64,000 bases of DNA, taken from NCBI GenBank assembly GCA_013076295.1, contig RQOL01000618.1, forward strand, positions 1,364,001 to 1,428,000. Reading direction: 5' to 3'. The notes under the pieces were generated by a model. The model made no database searches. It saw only the letters and a program-made list of their open reading frames with translations, and had not been told where the DNA came from. Below are positions 31,946 through 45,000 of the stretch, in pieces. Positions within the stretch are counted from its first letter, which is position 1. Each line of letters starts with the position of its first letter. Source of the DNA: Sanderia malayensis (lineage: Eukaryota > Cnidaria > Scyphozoa > Semaeostomeae > Pelagiidae). Position numbers and translations under genes: made by a program.

Positions 31946-34900
31946 ATGCCGAGAGCTCAAAGTGGTCGTTCCGATGTCACAGAAGTCGAGCCTGATGGCC
32001 TAGGTAAGTTGTCATGGCCTAAATTTTTTGTTGTTGCAGAAATTGTAAGGTTTTAAGCCCGAAAATCCCTTTCTGTGGAAGTAACCAGCATGTCAAGCTT
32101 TCAACATATAAAAGCAATGCGCAATATAACATTGATGACAGTGGGGTGATTAAAGTTACGACCAATGCAGATGATGTGCCAACAAGCCAAGAGGTTTGAT
32201 AAAAACATGAAAATTGTATATAATATCTTGCTCTCCAGCTGAGCAGGAGTTGACAAAACTTCAACAGCAATACAGAATCATGGGAGGAGACAGAAAGGCT
32301 TACAGCGAAGAGTCGCAGAATTTCATACGCAAGCAAAGAGCTGCAATTGAAGCATTGCAACAAGAAAACGAAGAACTAATGAAGGAAAACAAACTTGCTG
32401 GAAGTCAGCAAAACAAAACAAAGGTATTGGATGTACAAGTCGTATGCTAACGTATCTAAATTTATGCAATTTTGTTTATACATAATCTTAAGTGACTTGC
32501 TTGAAATTACTCTTGTGTGATTACCAGAATCTGTTGTTAATTCTAGGATAGTTCTAATGTTGATAAACTATCTGGCTTGATGGATATGGAAGGTAAATTG
32601 CTCAATTTTCTTTCTTCTTATTCTTCTTGCTGAAAAGTTAGACATTTTATATTGGAAACACCACCTGGGCTTGTTGAACTATCCCGCCAGTGATATTCTT
32701 GTTAGTGCTATTTAAAAAAATGTGTGTGAAACAATTGTTATCCTTTCATAGATGAACTTTCAAAGAAAGTACAAGAAGAGAAAGAAATGATCAGTAATTT
32801 AGATAATGAGGTATACTTATTGACATACAATATTTTCAAATTTCCATATTTGATAAAGTTTCATCCAGAAATCCTGATTATTCTCTGTTCTTTTTTAGAT
32901 ATATTCAATGGAAAGAAAAGTGAGCAAGCAAAGAAAAGGCATGGGAGGGTAAGAACTTCTCATTGGAATAGCTTTAGATGATCAGTTTAGTGTCTGGAAT
33001 CCATTCCTTTCCAATGTTAAGGGTCCACATTTCATGACCTGTTATTCATAGGGTCGGATTTCACGGAACAACGCATTGATCATAAGCTTTCAAGATGACA
33101 CCTTCAAGGATAATCGTTTACATGTGGGATAATACGCAGTATGGGGCAGAGTGCATAAAGTACTTTAGCTTTGTATAATGTATGTCTTTGTCGTTTCTTT
33201 AGCGTCCACATGAGTCAAGCAAAACAAATTATGATCCAGAAGCAGACAAGAGTCTTAGAGAACAGACTGGACCAGGTAGGAACCTGCTTACGTCAAACAT
33301 CAAGCAACGCATTTTGCGCAATCTACGATGTGGGGCTCATCTCTTCCTGCGGGCGAATTCGTTTTTGGAACAGCGCATGCGTTCACTGTAGCGTAGCTAG
33401 CTGAATAGATTAGCACAGACACGCTTTTTGCGTTTCAGGCCAACACGAAATTCAACGCTGCGCTGGCAAGAAATCGCAAACTTCGAGAGCAGATCGACCA
33501 CACAATGACTGAGAGACAGATATTCGAGAATCTCCACAAGAAACTAGACAGGGTAAGCAAATAACAAATCGTAACGAAATATGCCCTTTCATCTCAGCGA
33601 ATTGAAGAGAATAATATGCTTTGATGGAAACTATTAACTGGATGGATCTCGTTTGCAGCAACGGAACGAGAACAAGCAAGAGATTGCCGAGATCATTGAA
33701 GCATCAACAACATCTTACGATGCAAGGTAAGCTAAGCTGGTATTTTCCTCGCGAACCCATGGAATGTCCACTGCACTGTATGTAGTACGTTTCTGTGCAT
33801 GTAACAATGTAACACGGTTCTACGTCATTTATGTGATTGGATTCTTAACAGCCGATTTCTCTGTCATTTGTAAAACATGGGCTGTGGAATGATGGAATCG
33901 ATCTATAAAACATGGAATAGGAAGACTACTTGATATGTTGCAACATACATGGATGCGTTCCTTTAAGTCTTTTAGGGGAACACATCCATGTGTTCAAGCT
34001 TATTCTGGCGTTAGCTTATATCCGCAACTTGTAATTTTCTTGAAGTTCCATATTTTACAGATCCATTCTATTCCATCATTCTACACTTCATGTCTTATAG
34101 ATAGCTTGATTTCTCTCATAGACCTTTTTGGGTTGGGTTCTCCGTACCCCCTGGTAATACTTACGATAGCATTAAGTGTTGGTAAAGCTATCAAGCACTC
34201 CAGGGGGTTTCAGTTTTCACTCATTCTCTTCTCAAATCACCATCAAACGTCTGTACGCAATGAATTAAATATGTGGGGAGGGAAACGATAGTTGAAAGAA
34301 TTCCATAAAAACCGTGGATTTATTTCCAACCATACAGAGATGATGCCCAGGCCAAGATGATGGCGCTGAAGGAGAAATCGGACAAAGATTTGGCACAGTA
34401 CAACATGGAACTTAAAGAGCTGATGAGAATCATAGACCACGATAGAAAGTTGAAAGAATTCATGGGAATTAAAAGCGAGGATCGCTCCGATGCTCAAGAA
34501 GGTATCTTGACGTCACGCAAAGCTCACGAGAAGGAGAGAATGGGCGATAAAGAGGATGCTATAGAGGTATGGCATCTTATTTATCTGGTGTTATAATCTT
34601 CTTATTTCTCTAGTTTTATAATCTTCTGATTTCTCTAGTTTTATGATCTTCTGATTTCTCTAGTGTTATATAATCTTCTTATTTCTCTAGTTTTATAATC
34701 TTTATATCTCTCTAGTGCAATAATATTCTTGTTTCTTTAGTCCTACGAGGCAGCATTTGAGAAGATAAAAGAGACAACGAATATCGACGATATCGACCTC
34801 CTTGTGGATATCTTCATCGAGGTTGAGGATAAGAATTTCGCCCTATTCAATTACGTTAACGAGCTAAACAATGAGATCGAAATGTTGCAAGAAGGCATCG

Positions 34901-37179
34901 CCAGCATTGAAGATGATGTTGATCGATTCAAGAAAGAAAGTGTCGAACTTGAGCAACAAAGAAAAGATATACTCAGTCAGCTTGAGGTAGTTTGTTTAAT
35001 CTTTTATTCATCAATTTTCCTATTTATTTCATATTTTGGTTACCATTTGGTTGTGACACACATAACATGCATAAAATAAATATTGCTTCCAAAACTTTTT
35101 ACTTTTTACCTTCGATAACTTCAGCAGTGAGAAATTGTGTTTTTGTTTTATTTTGTATTCATTATTACCTCAACTCACATAGAAAGCTCTATTTTTATTC
35201 TTATTATTTGTTTGTTGTCGTGTTCAATGTTTTATCAATTGATATTTTTATTTATTTGGTAGAAACGTCATGCTGATGAATCAGAGCAGGCAAGAAATTA
35301 CGATGAAAAATTCAAATCAGCCAATAAAATATTGGAGCAACTAAAAGCAGGTATTTACTTAGATCAGAGTCTTCCAATTGTCACTGTAAAGTCTAGTGCA
35401 TCAACACATTCATCTCTTCACTTTGTATACGATCTATAGCCCTAATGGTTTTGATTTCTCAACGATTTCAGGTATTGATTCGTTGTTTAAGAAAATAAAT
35501 TGTGATCAAACTTCGATTGTCGATATGCTTGGTGGACATGCCGGAGTCTCAGATTCAAACATGGTTCAGGTTGGTTTTTATTTTGCAATAGTTCTCACCG
35601 TGAAATATTGTTATTATACAGTAGAAGTGACATTGCTCAAAAACAAAGGACCTCTTTATGGCTTCATTTGCCATATATATACTTTTACGTTTTTAACACG
35701 TGTATTGGCTCTTTGTGACCGATCTTTACTAGTGACCTGAGTGGTATCAGTTTGTGCTGGTGTTTTTTATGCGGCGTCTTTATATTCTCTTGGTTTCTTT
35801 CAGTATTTGGGAATCATAGAGCAGCGAACCAATGAGCTACTCCAAGTACAGGCATTTGTTGCTACCAAGGTAAAGCTTGTTTTATTCTTGCTTTATCTTC
35901 AATGCCTCGACATACTTTCTTTCATGTCCATATTTCCAAGTCTCTATGTTTATTGTCGTTTTGTATGCTTCTAAATATTCCTTTTTATTTTCCATATTTC
36001 TTCATGCATGCTTCTTTGTTCAAACAAAGAAACTTTCTTTCATTCTTCAATTTTTCTTTCTTTCTTTCCTTCTCCGTATTCATATTTCTTTCTTTCTTCA
36101 TATTCATCTTTCTTTCCTTCTTTATATTCATCTTTCTTTCCTTCTTTCTTTGTCTCCATGTTCTTGTCAAATTTTCTCCACCTTCAAATTCCTACTTCAT
36201 CGGTCTTAGCACTGAATTTTACAACCTAGTTAAAAGCCATTGATCGTTTCTTTCCAGGATGAAGAGAAAGCACAAGCCCTCGAGGCTATCGGACTGCTAG
36301 GCAAGGGTCCCCATAAGGTGCAGTCATCTATAACAGTGCCCCTGCCCTCGACTGGTGATGATTACGAGTCGGATGCCTCGCTTGGAAGTGAGGATGAATC
36401 GAGACCGCTGACCCAGAATGAGCTGGTGTCGAGGATCATGAAAGGGGTAGGTGTTGCTCTTGCTTAACATTTCTTTGAATTTATTGAACCCAACCAATAT
36501 CCAGAGCATTAGTTCCTTTTCTTATCTGGTTGTTTCCTTTGCAAGTGAACAGACCAAGCTAGTCATAAAATCTGGCCTTGGAATTGATTCGTACGTGCAT
36601 GTAATTGATGCTTGCGTAGAACCGCAGGTTTATGCGTGAGAATATGCTCACAGTGGAACATCCATATAACAGACACCATTGTACCAGCTGTATTATCCAC
36701 TGTGCAGTGTATAGAAGCTGATAAAGATAGTTCAGACATTCTTTATATTTTGCAAACAGGGGGTATGCAGAACTCTATTTAAAATAGCTTTGAAAATCGG
36801 GAACATAGTGAAACATAATAACTACTAAAGCTTTTCGTCTGACACTAATCGGAGTAGAACTCTATTTGGCTAAATGTTCTGTTCTTCCGAGAGGAGAGGT
36901 GTCCCGCTGCTCGCTGTAAAAGGAGAACTTCTTAATATCTGAAACAAATTATTTGGTTCCTTGGAGCTCGATATTGAGAGGGCTCACATTGCAGACTGAT
37001 TCGAGACAGAACTTGCCTTTTCTCCATCCTTTTAATCACGTCTCTTTTCTCATATTCTTTCGCAGATATCCAAGCGTGAAAATGCTCCTAAGAAAGCTCA
37101 GTCCACTCTGAACCAAAGCGTCGAGAATCTGACTGATGAGAAAGCAACCAGTAAGAAAAAGAAAGCATCAAATAGGTAA
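31946..37179 (+). CDS. ODAD1: Outer dynein arm docking complex coiled-coil protein (ODAD1/CCDC114-CCDC63 family)
   Basis: Fifteen exons in consistent phase: 31946-32003, 32239-32423, 32547-32592, 32752-32810, 32899-32948, 33203-33275, 33439-33552, 33659-33726, 34338-34566, 34741-34986, 35263-35350, 35472-35569, 35804-35869, 36258-36446, 37066-37179. They encode 560 residues, almost entirely coiled coil. Recognisable family blocks are AEQELTKLQQQYRIMGGDRK, the NRKLREQIDHTMTERQIFENL region, and ALFNYVNELNNEIEMLQEGI. This family (Chlamydomonas DC2/ODA1, human CCDC114 and CCDC63) anchors outer dynein arms to ciliary doublet microtubules. The C-terminus after residue 460 is acidic and disordered and ends in a KKKKASNR tail. 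ODAD1 and CCDC63 are vertebrate co-orthologues, so the symbol is approximate. Confidence 0.88.
34590..34740. repeat. Tandem repeat of splice-acceptor-like units before an ODAD1 exon
   Basis: About five copies of a 25-30-bp unit ending in TTTCTCTAG run up to the functional acceptor TTTCTTTAG at 34740. Each copy carries a pyrimidine tract plus AG. Confidence 0.8.
35990..36170. repeat. TTTCTTTC pyrimidine microsatellite
   Basis: Repeats of CTTTCTTTCCTTCTTTAT/CATATTCAT lie in the ODAD1 intron before the exon at 36258. Confidence 0.8.
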
Positions 37180-37215
37180 TTTATATGAGTGACGTCTTTT
37201 GTGAAGAAAGACACT

Positions 37216-37257
37216 GGAGAAGAAGACAATGCTATTGCATGCATTGTCTTCTTCTCC
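37216..37257. repeat. Perfect 17-bp hairpin after the ODAD1 stop
   Basis: Arms GGAGAAGAAGACAATGC and its exact complement at 37241-37257 enclose an 8-base loop. It sits 36 bases after the ODAD1 stop, probably in the 3' UTR. Confidence 0.8.
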
Positions 37258-37299
37258 AATCAAACGCCCACAACACAAGAACTCGTCGTATGTAGTATG

Positions 37300-37490
37300 T
37301 ACAGTGGAATCCCGCTATAAAGAACCCCGTTTATAACGAACTTCCCGCTATTACGAACTAAAACTCCGGTCCCTTGGATTCTGGGAAGTGGTTCTTCATA
37401 AGAAAATGTCCCTTCTGTATAACGAACTCCCGCTATTGCGAACTATTTTCTCGGTCCCTACAGGGTTCGTTATAGCGGGATTCCACTGTA
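37300..37490. mobile_element. pogo/Tigger-type MITE
   Basis: Ends TACAGTGGAATCCCGCTATA and its inverted complement. The interior repeats CGAACTCCCGCTAT. CAGT ends with TA boundaries and this CCCGCTATAACGAAC motif are typical of pogo/Tigger-derived elements. Confidence 0.85.
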
Positions 37491-39053
37491 GTTGGTAATA
37501 AATTTGTACTAAGTTGCATAGCTACAGTGCTTAAGCAATCATTTTAAAACTATTTTAACCATGCACAGTGCAGTTAGGTTTAATTAAATTTCCTCCAGAT
37601 GGTGGGTTGAGTATCTTAGTCTCTGAACACACAGAGAGGAAAGCTGCCAAACGCTTGTCATCCTAATTTGCCCTATGTTTCCTCGTTTCCCCCAAGGCAT
37701 GCGGTCAAACTCAACCCTCAAGCCATTTCCTTCTTAACGTTATACACGACTTATAATCGCGAACTATGCGAGCTATATTTAGGAATATGTTTGACTTTAT
37801 CTTGAATTTAACCGGTGATTATGTTTTTGTTAATATGATACTTTATTTGCAATTTATTATTTTTATTTGTTTGTAAATAAATGGATGTGTGGTAAGTCTA
37901 TTTGTTTTGCTCGAATAAACAAAAAACCAGACGAGAAGCTGTGATTATCTCCCGGACTCAAACATAATAAACTGTTGGAAGTGATGTGAAAGACTGGAAA
38001 GGCACAAAATGTGTCTGAAATAGGCGTTTGTGCGCAAATGCTATCAGAAAGGAGAGAGAAGGCCCAATGACATGTTATTTACACGTTTTTTATTTTATAA
38101 GGAACCCAGTTCAAGCCCTACTAGCAAAAGTTTCTTAAATTTTCTATTGTTTTCTATTGTTAAGGAAAACAATAGAACAGAGGAATCTATTGTAATTTAG
38201 CACAACTTCTACCAGTGAGTAAAGTGGTTTCTTATAAAAAACGTATACATCCACTGCACCAAAGGTATACTCGTACAACAGTTGTATGATGCTCGTGAAT
38301 TGAATAGTCAACGTACAGCTGGCTAATGACATTGAATAACGGTTAATGCATAAGAAGACACGTTTTAATGGAGCAGAGAAGATAAGAAGGTTTTCTTTGG
38401 GATTTTTGAGACATGCTTTAAGCACGCTAATCTCTGTTGTGCTCTGAACAAAGCCGACTCAGATTGAACAGAAAAAACCGGTTAATTGTTGACTGAAAGG
38501 CAAGCCGGGTTGCACGATTACCTCTGACGAAAATTCACTTTACATTATAGGTCGGTCATAATGTAAAATAGGGGGCTCTAAGGGAGAATATGAAGCTTTG
38601 TAGTAGATGTATCCAAAGTTTAGGATTGTGTTAAAAGTTATTTCTTGAGCCTGTATAGCTTATAGCATATGAAATGAAATGATTTGCTCTCTATAGGGCT
38701 TACCAGAGGGGTAGCAAATGAAAGTAGTTATCTTCATGGCCCCAGTGATAAAGATACAACGTGCCCCTTACACTTAACTATCTGTACTTGAATCCCAGAC
38801 ATACGCCATTCATTCGCATTTGGAATAAAACATGATTTGATAACGAGGCCGGTTATTTGTCTGACCTTTCTCAACCGAAACAAAACAACGACAACCCAGC
38901 TGATTAACCGAAACATCGTGACTTTCTTTTTTTGGACAGAAGACAAGTTACCTGGAATGAGTACATTTTATCAATTAACTATTCGTTTCATTGTTTGACT
39001 TATTCAAGTTTTATTGCTACAAACTGGCCGTTATTCGCTGCTGAATCTAAATT
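37491..39053. other. Spacer between ODAD1 and KDM4
   Basis: About 1.5 kb, AT-rich. It should contain the KDM4 promoter and any 5' UTR exon; none was identified. A small hairpin around GTTTTCTATTGTT at 38145-38175 is the only structure noted. Confidence 0.4.
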
Positions 39054-42000
39054 ATGGCGTGTTCAAGTCAACCATATGCTTGTCCTGATATCATGGTATT
39101 TAGGCCGACCATGCAGGAATTCCAGGACTTTCCAGCTTACATCAAGAAGATGGAAGACTGCGGTGCACATAATTTTGGTGTCGCGAAGGTGAAAATTTTT
39201 TTATTCTCATGTTAACTATTATATAACTGCTTCTCGTATTTGCACTTCTTGTCCTTCATTCCAACTTTCGTATTTAAGAGATTCGTCATTGTGTTCGAAA
39301 CTCACAAATTGAAATTGCCACCCGCAAATGCCATGCAAAAAATAGAAAATTGAGACGGCATTTTGTTTAGTTACAATCTTCTCGTAGCCAACATAATGAA
39401 ATTACTTTGTGCTTGCTTTTTAAATGCCTGTTTTAGTCGTCCCGTGTCTGATTTCCTTGGCTTTGTTTCAATAATTTTAATTTAATTTCTTTCGGGACCA
39501 AACGCATCGCCAGTGCAGAACTTATAAAATGTTAACTTTCAGTTTGTGAACTTAGGCGTTTTAATTTCACTCAGTATCAGGGTATATATCAGTGCAATAA
39601 CTCCCACGGCATAAACTTGAATTTCACATCTGACACTCCTGCGTAATTTAATCGTATCTATCGGCATGTTTATGTTTGATTTAATCACCATAATTCCTGG
39701 ATATAATATGCCCCGACCCGATATCCACATGTCTTGTGCTCGTAAAACGGGAATTAACGAGGCTCATCATGCAACATTTTCTCTTTCAGGTTATTCCACC
39801 AAAAGAATGGTTTGCCTCGCGGCACTATGACATGGAGAAAATTGGACAGATGGTCATAGATGCTCCAATAGCTCAGTTGGTTACTGGACAACAGGGTAAG
39901 ACCACTTGCAATATTTTGACGCTTTTGAAAGTATAGTACCCTGTTAACTTTAGATTTGACTTTAACATTTTTGGAGCTAAGATTATTTGAACCTTGTCAT
40001 CTAAAGCCATGGAAAATAGTATATTATTATTCAATAGGTTTTGATTTTGAGATTTAATTGCAAGCATTGCTAATTTCAGTTTTCATTAGATTAAAAATGC
40101 ATTGTCAAAAACTTGTACATCAAATGATGAAGCAGTCAGAACAATTTTGATATTGGGGGCTGAGAAAAACGTTTGAGACCACGCCCGTTTTATTGCTAGA
40201 AACGCCCCAGTTGTACAATGGATAAAAATGATGATATTTTGATGTAGAGACTTTATAAATTGTGACAAAAAATATTTGCGATTTTTGGGGGTTGAAGCAA
40301 CCCCAGCCCCATCCCCTCAGTTCCTTGGGCCTGAGGGGCTAGAAAGTCATACTTTAGATACTTTACTTTGTGATTGTTTTTAGGTTTGTACCAGCAATTC
40401 AACATCCAACAGAAGCCACTAACTGTAAAGGAATTAAAAGACTTGGCAGAAAGTGACAAGTAAGTTGTGATTCTTGTTTAACAGGCAATGCATCAGAATT
40501 TACGATTATCAAATAATATGGTCCTGAATTTATTACCACGTGAGTAGTGGAATGGGGACATAGCAGGCTCTTTTGTTGGGAACATAAGGAAATCCATGAG
40601 ATATTGAATAATTAGGAGATAATTCTGATGAATTTTCTGCTTCCAAGATCAACTGGTCAGTAAACTGATGACCTACAAAGCCAATCTCTCCCCCATTTAC
40701 TCTGTCTTATTGATTTTCAAACCTTTAAGAAACAATTTTAACACTTGGCACTCTACTTCAATCAGTCGTCTAAGGAATTAGCGAGCCAGGGGTGTTGTGT
40801 GTGGCAGACGACTCTGTGAAGGCAAAATTGTTGGATTTTTCAGAAATTTTGAAAATTTTTCCACTTGTTCGGAAATTTGTCAGCGTTTGACCCACTTTTC
40901 GGAAATTTGTCGTGTTTGGACCACCCTGAAATTCAGGTCCCATCACTTAACTAATGGCTTGTTTACCCCATTGTTTACCCCATTGTCATGACTGTTATTT
41001 GTGCATTTGTGGGATGAGTTCAGACAGTCATATGCAATGGGGTAGATAATCTAATTTGTGTTCTTTAAATGTGAAAACAAAACATCGACGATAAAAGCAA
41101 TATTATTACCATGGCTGTCAATTTTCTGATCAAAATCAGTATCAAGAGAAGCGTGCTACAGCATGGCTACGCAGTGCCATTAAAAGCCTTGATTCAAGGC
41201 TTTTAATGGCAAACACTGCAATCACGACGGAATCGGATAAGAGCGAGAACGTGATAAAAATGAGCAATGGTTAATTGCTATTTGAAATCTACGGTGAAGT
41301 GAATTGAACTGCGACTGCGACGAAAAGCGGGGAGGAACTTGAATTCATGACAATTCCCTTTCTGTATACAGTAAAAACCCGCATATAAGAACCAATGGAT
41401 TAAGAACCTTCATGGTGATATTTCTGGTCAAAACAATAGAAGAAACAATAGCCTATTGTCTTGGAACAATAGGCTGGATGGAAATTTACAAGTTCTTAAA
41501 TGCGGGTTTTTACTGCATTCCATGACTTTCACCTTGCTCTGATGTTGCTGTTGTTGTCTTGATTGTTCAGGTATCGACCCCCAGAAGAGGACTTTGACAA
41601 GTTGGAGCGCGCGTATTGGAAGAACATAACATTCAACCCTGCCATCTACGGCGCGGATGTTGCTGGCTCGATCTACGACAAAGACGTGAAATTCTGGAAC
41701 ATCAACCACTTGAACACCATCTTGGATTTAATTGAAAGCGAGACTAAGGTGAAAATCCTTGGCGTCAACACAGCCTATTTGTATTTTGGCATGTGGAAAA
41801 CCTCGTTTGCATGGCATACCGAAGACATGGACTTGTACAGTATTAACTACCTGCATTTTGGAGCTCCGAAGTCCTGGTAAGCTCACTCTGTTTAGATTTC
41901 TCGACTTTGGAAATGTGTATCATTCTTAAGCCTGGTTTCCATATCGTTGAGGGTCGCTCAAAGGATTAAAATCAACTTTTGACGATGTATCTGTGTGATT

Positions 42001-45000
42001 TGTAATCCTTTCAGCGACCCTCAGCGACCCTCAACGGCTATATGGAAACTAGGCTTTAGTGGAGTCCGTGTTGTGTTCGATGTATAGCTTAGCAAATACA
42101 GTAGTATCTAAAACTTGCAATCTAGTATACTGTGACGAAAACCGCTGTGAATACCGTGTGATACTTATTTTAGTCTTTCATATTTCAAGGTATGCTATAC
42201 CACCAGAGCATGGAAAAAGATTGGAAACCCTTGCGGCTGGTAAGTCGTTCTCTAACATTATTATCAGAGCTAGTTACAATTATATGCACAGGTAGATAAT
42301 TGAGTGGTTTCCTCTAGGTTTTTTTCCGGGCAGTGCGCAGACTTGTTCGCAATTTCTTCGCCATAAGATGACTGTCATATCACCACTGATGTTGAAGAAA
42401 TACTCAATTCCGTTCTACAAGGTATAAACAGGGCAATCTTTATCAAAGCCTGCCTAATTAATTTGTAACTAATTAAATTACAGCTTGAACAACAAATTGC
42501 TTTCAAAATCATATTACTTCTGTCGTTAGTGTTAGGAATGGCTGGGATATAAAACTTTTAATACTCTCAAAAAGGGCTCCAAACTGCTGTATGTTTGACC
42601 ATCTATGTTTGTGTATCTTTATTCGTTTAGATAACGCAATATCCCGGAGAGTTTATGATAACCTTCCCCTATGGTTACCATGCTGGCTTCAATCAGGGCT
42701 TCAACTGCGCAGAATCAACCAACTTTGCCTCGCTTCGATGGATTGATTATGGAAAGAAGGCTAAACCGGTGAGTGACAATCTAGATTTGCTACCTAGAGT
42801 CCCTCAACCTTGGGCCAAGGGCCACAGTGTAAGCATAAATCAGTGACCCCAGGAGTTTCAAAAACTCATCACTCAGGAGAGAGAAGAACAATTCCCCATT
42901 GTATGCTTTTTGGACTGTTTGTTGTTGATTTTGAGGTTAGCGTTACCTAAGTGGGGGAGAAAGGTGGTCAAAATGCGCAATAGCGTAGTTAATAGTACCG
43001 CGCAGGAGCATACATGAGGTCATTGTGTTCTTAATGTCTGATGCATTGGCCTTAGGATTGGGGATAGGGTTAGGGTTAGGGTTAAGGTTACGCTAGGTGG
43101 AGGAAGGAGAAAGGTAGTCAATATGCGCAGCAGCATAATTAGTAGTACAGCGCAGGAGCGTATGTGACATATGTGTGTTGTTAATGTTCGAGTCATTGGC
43201 CTTAGGCTTAAGGTTAGTACGTGTGTTAATAATGGCCTTAGGGTCAGGGTAAGGGCTAGGGTTAGTATATGCGGAGGAGAAAGGTGGTCATTATGCGCAG
43301 CAGCATAATTAGTAGTACAGCGCAGGAGTGTAGTGACGTATGTGACGTACGTGTGTTGATAATGGCCAAGGCATTGGCCTTAGGGTTAGGGTTAGGGTTA
43401 GGGTTACGATATGCGGAGGAGAAAGGTGGTCAGTATGCGCAGTAGCATAATTAGTGGCACTGCGCAGGAGCGTAGTGACGTATGTGACGTACGTGTGTTT
43501 ATAATGGCCAAGGCATTGGCCTTAGGGTTAAGGTTATGGTTAGGGTTACAATATGCAGAGGAGAAAGGTGGTCAGTATGCGCAGTAGCATACTTAGTGGC
43601 ACTGCGCAGGAACGTAGTGACGTATGTGACGTACGTGTGTTCATAATGGCCAAGGCATTGGCCATTATGCCTTACATTATGCATTATGCATTATGCATTA
43701 TGCATTATGCATTATGCCTTGGCATTGGCCATTGGCCAGTTAGGGTTAGGGTTACGATATGCGGAGGAGAAAGGTGGTCAGTATGCGCAGTAGCATAATT
43801 AGTGGCACTGCGCAGGAGCGTAGTGACGTATGTGACGTACGTGTGTTTATAATGGCCAAGGCATTGGCCTTAGGGTTAAGGTTATGGTTAGGGTTACGAT
43901 ATGCAGAGGAGAAAGGTGGTCAGTATGCGCAGTAGCATACTTAGTGGCACTGCGCAGGAACGTAGTGACGTATGTGACGTACGTGTATTGATAATGGCCA
44001 AGGCATTGGCCTTAGGGTTAGGGTTAGGGTTACGATATGCGGAGGAGAAAGGTGGTCAGTATGCGTAGTAGTGTGATGTTGGATACTGTGCAGGAGCTTG
44101 TATGACAGAAAACTGCCTAAACCAGTGACCCCGGGAGTTTCAAGTATTCGTTATACCCATGAAAGAGAAAAAAATAGGGAAAGTGTGGGAGAATTACTTG
44201 ACCGCCGAAGTTTTTGTTGTGCTATGCTTCATCAGTAAAATCCTAACAAGAATTTTTAAAACTTTTCAACGATGGCAGGGGAAAATATCAGCAGGTGATT
44301 ATTTTAGTTCGATTTTTTAATCCCAGATACTTTAAAATTTGCTTCGGCCTATTTGCAGCGCTTCGCGTAGGCCCAATGAAAACAATCGTACATGATTTTT
44401 GGACTGATTTGTTGTTTATCTTTTGGTTTATAGTTTTGAAATTGAATTGTAATATCAAGTTTAAATGTATTTCATAGTTTTTAGGCTTAATTGGGGAGTT
44501 ATTTTGCTGTCCACATGATTTAAAACAAATAGTTCACTGACATAGGGGAAGGCAAAGTCTACTCAACTTGTTGTTCTCCTCTTCTCCTCAATAATATTTT
44601 ATGGCTTTGTCAATTAATGAAAATTTTTTCAAACACTTTTGATAAAACCACCAATTGAATTGAGAACTATGGGTTTAGCTTTTTTTATTTTTTTTCTAAT
44701 TAAATTCATTCATATCTTGAATGCTTGCAGCCTAGATTTCCCTTCAATTCTTGGAAGTATCGCAAAGGTTTTATTGATCCCCCGTCTCTAATTAAGCTCC
44801 CCTCATTATTATGTCTCTTTGCCATTAATCCCTTTCTGGATGCTTGTATAAACAACCCCGGGGCTTGTTAGAGGCTTATACGGTAACTCTGCAATGATCA
44901 CATCAACAATTGAACCTGTTTTTCTTTTCAGTGTGTATGTAAATCGGATAATGTGAACATCGAGATGGAGATATTCGTGAAAAAATACCAGGTATAGCAT

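Noticed and set aside
43499..43798. Frames with repeated [11 protein letters not shown] or tandem His/Thr motifs
   Set aside because: They arise from the GCATTATGCATTAT expansion within the telomere-type satellite.
42950..44105. CRISPR-like array of regularly spaced repeats
   Set aside because: The genome is eukaryotic; spacers are not unique, the unit itself is repeated, and TTAGGG tracts explain the periodicity.
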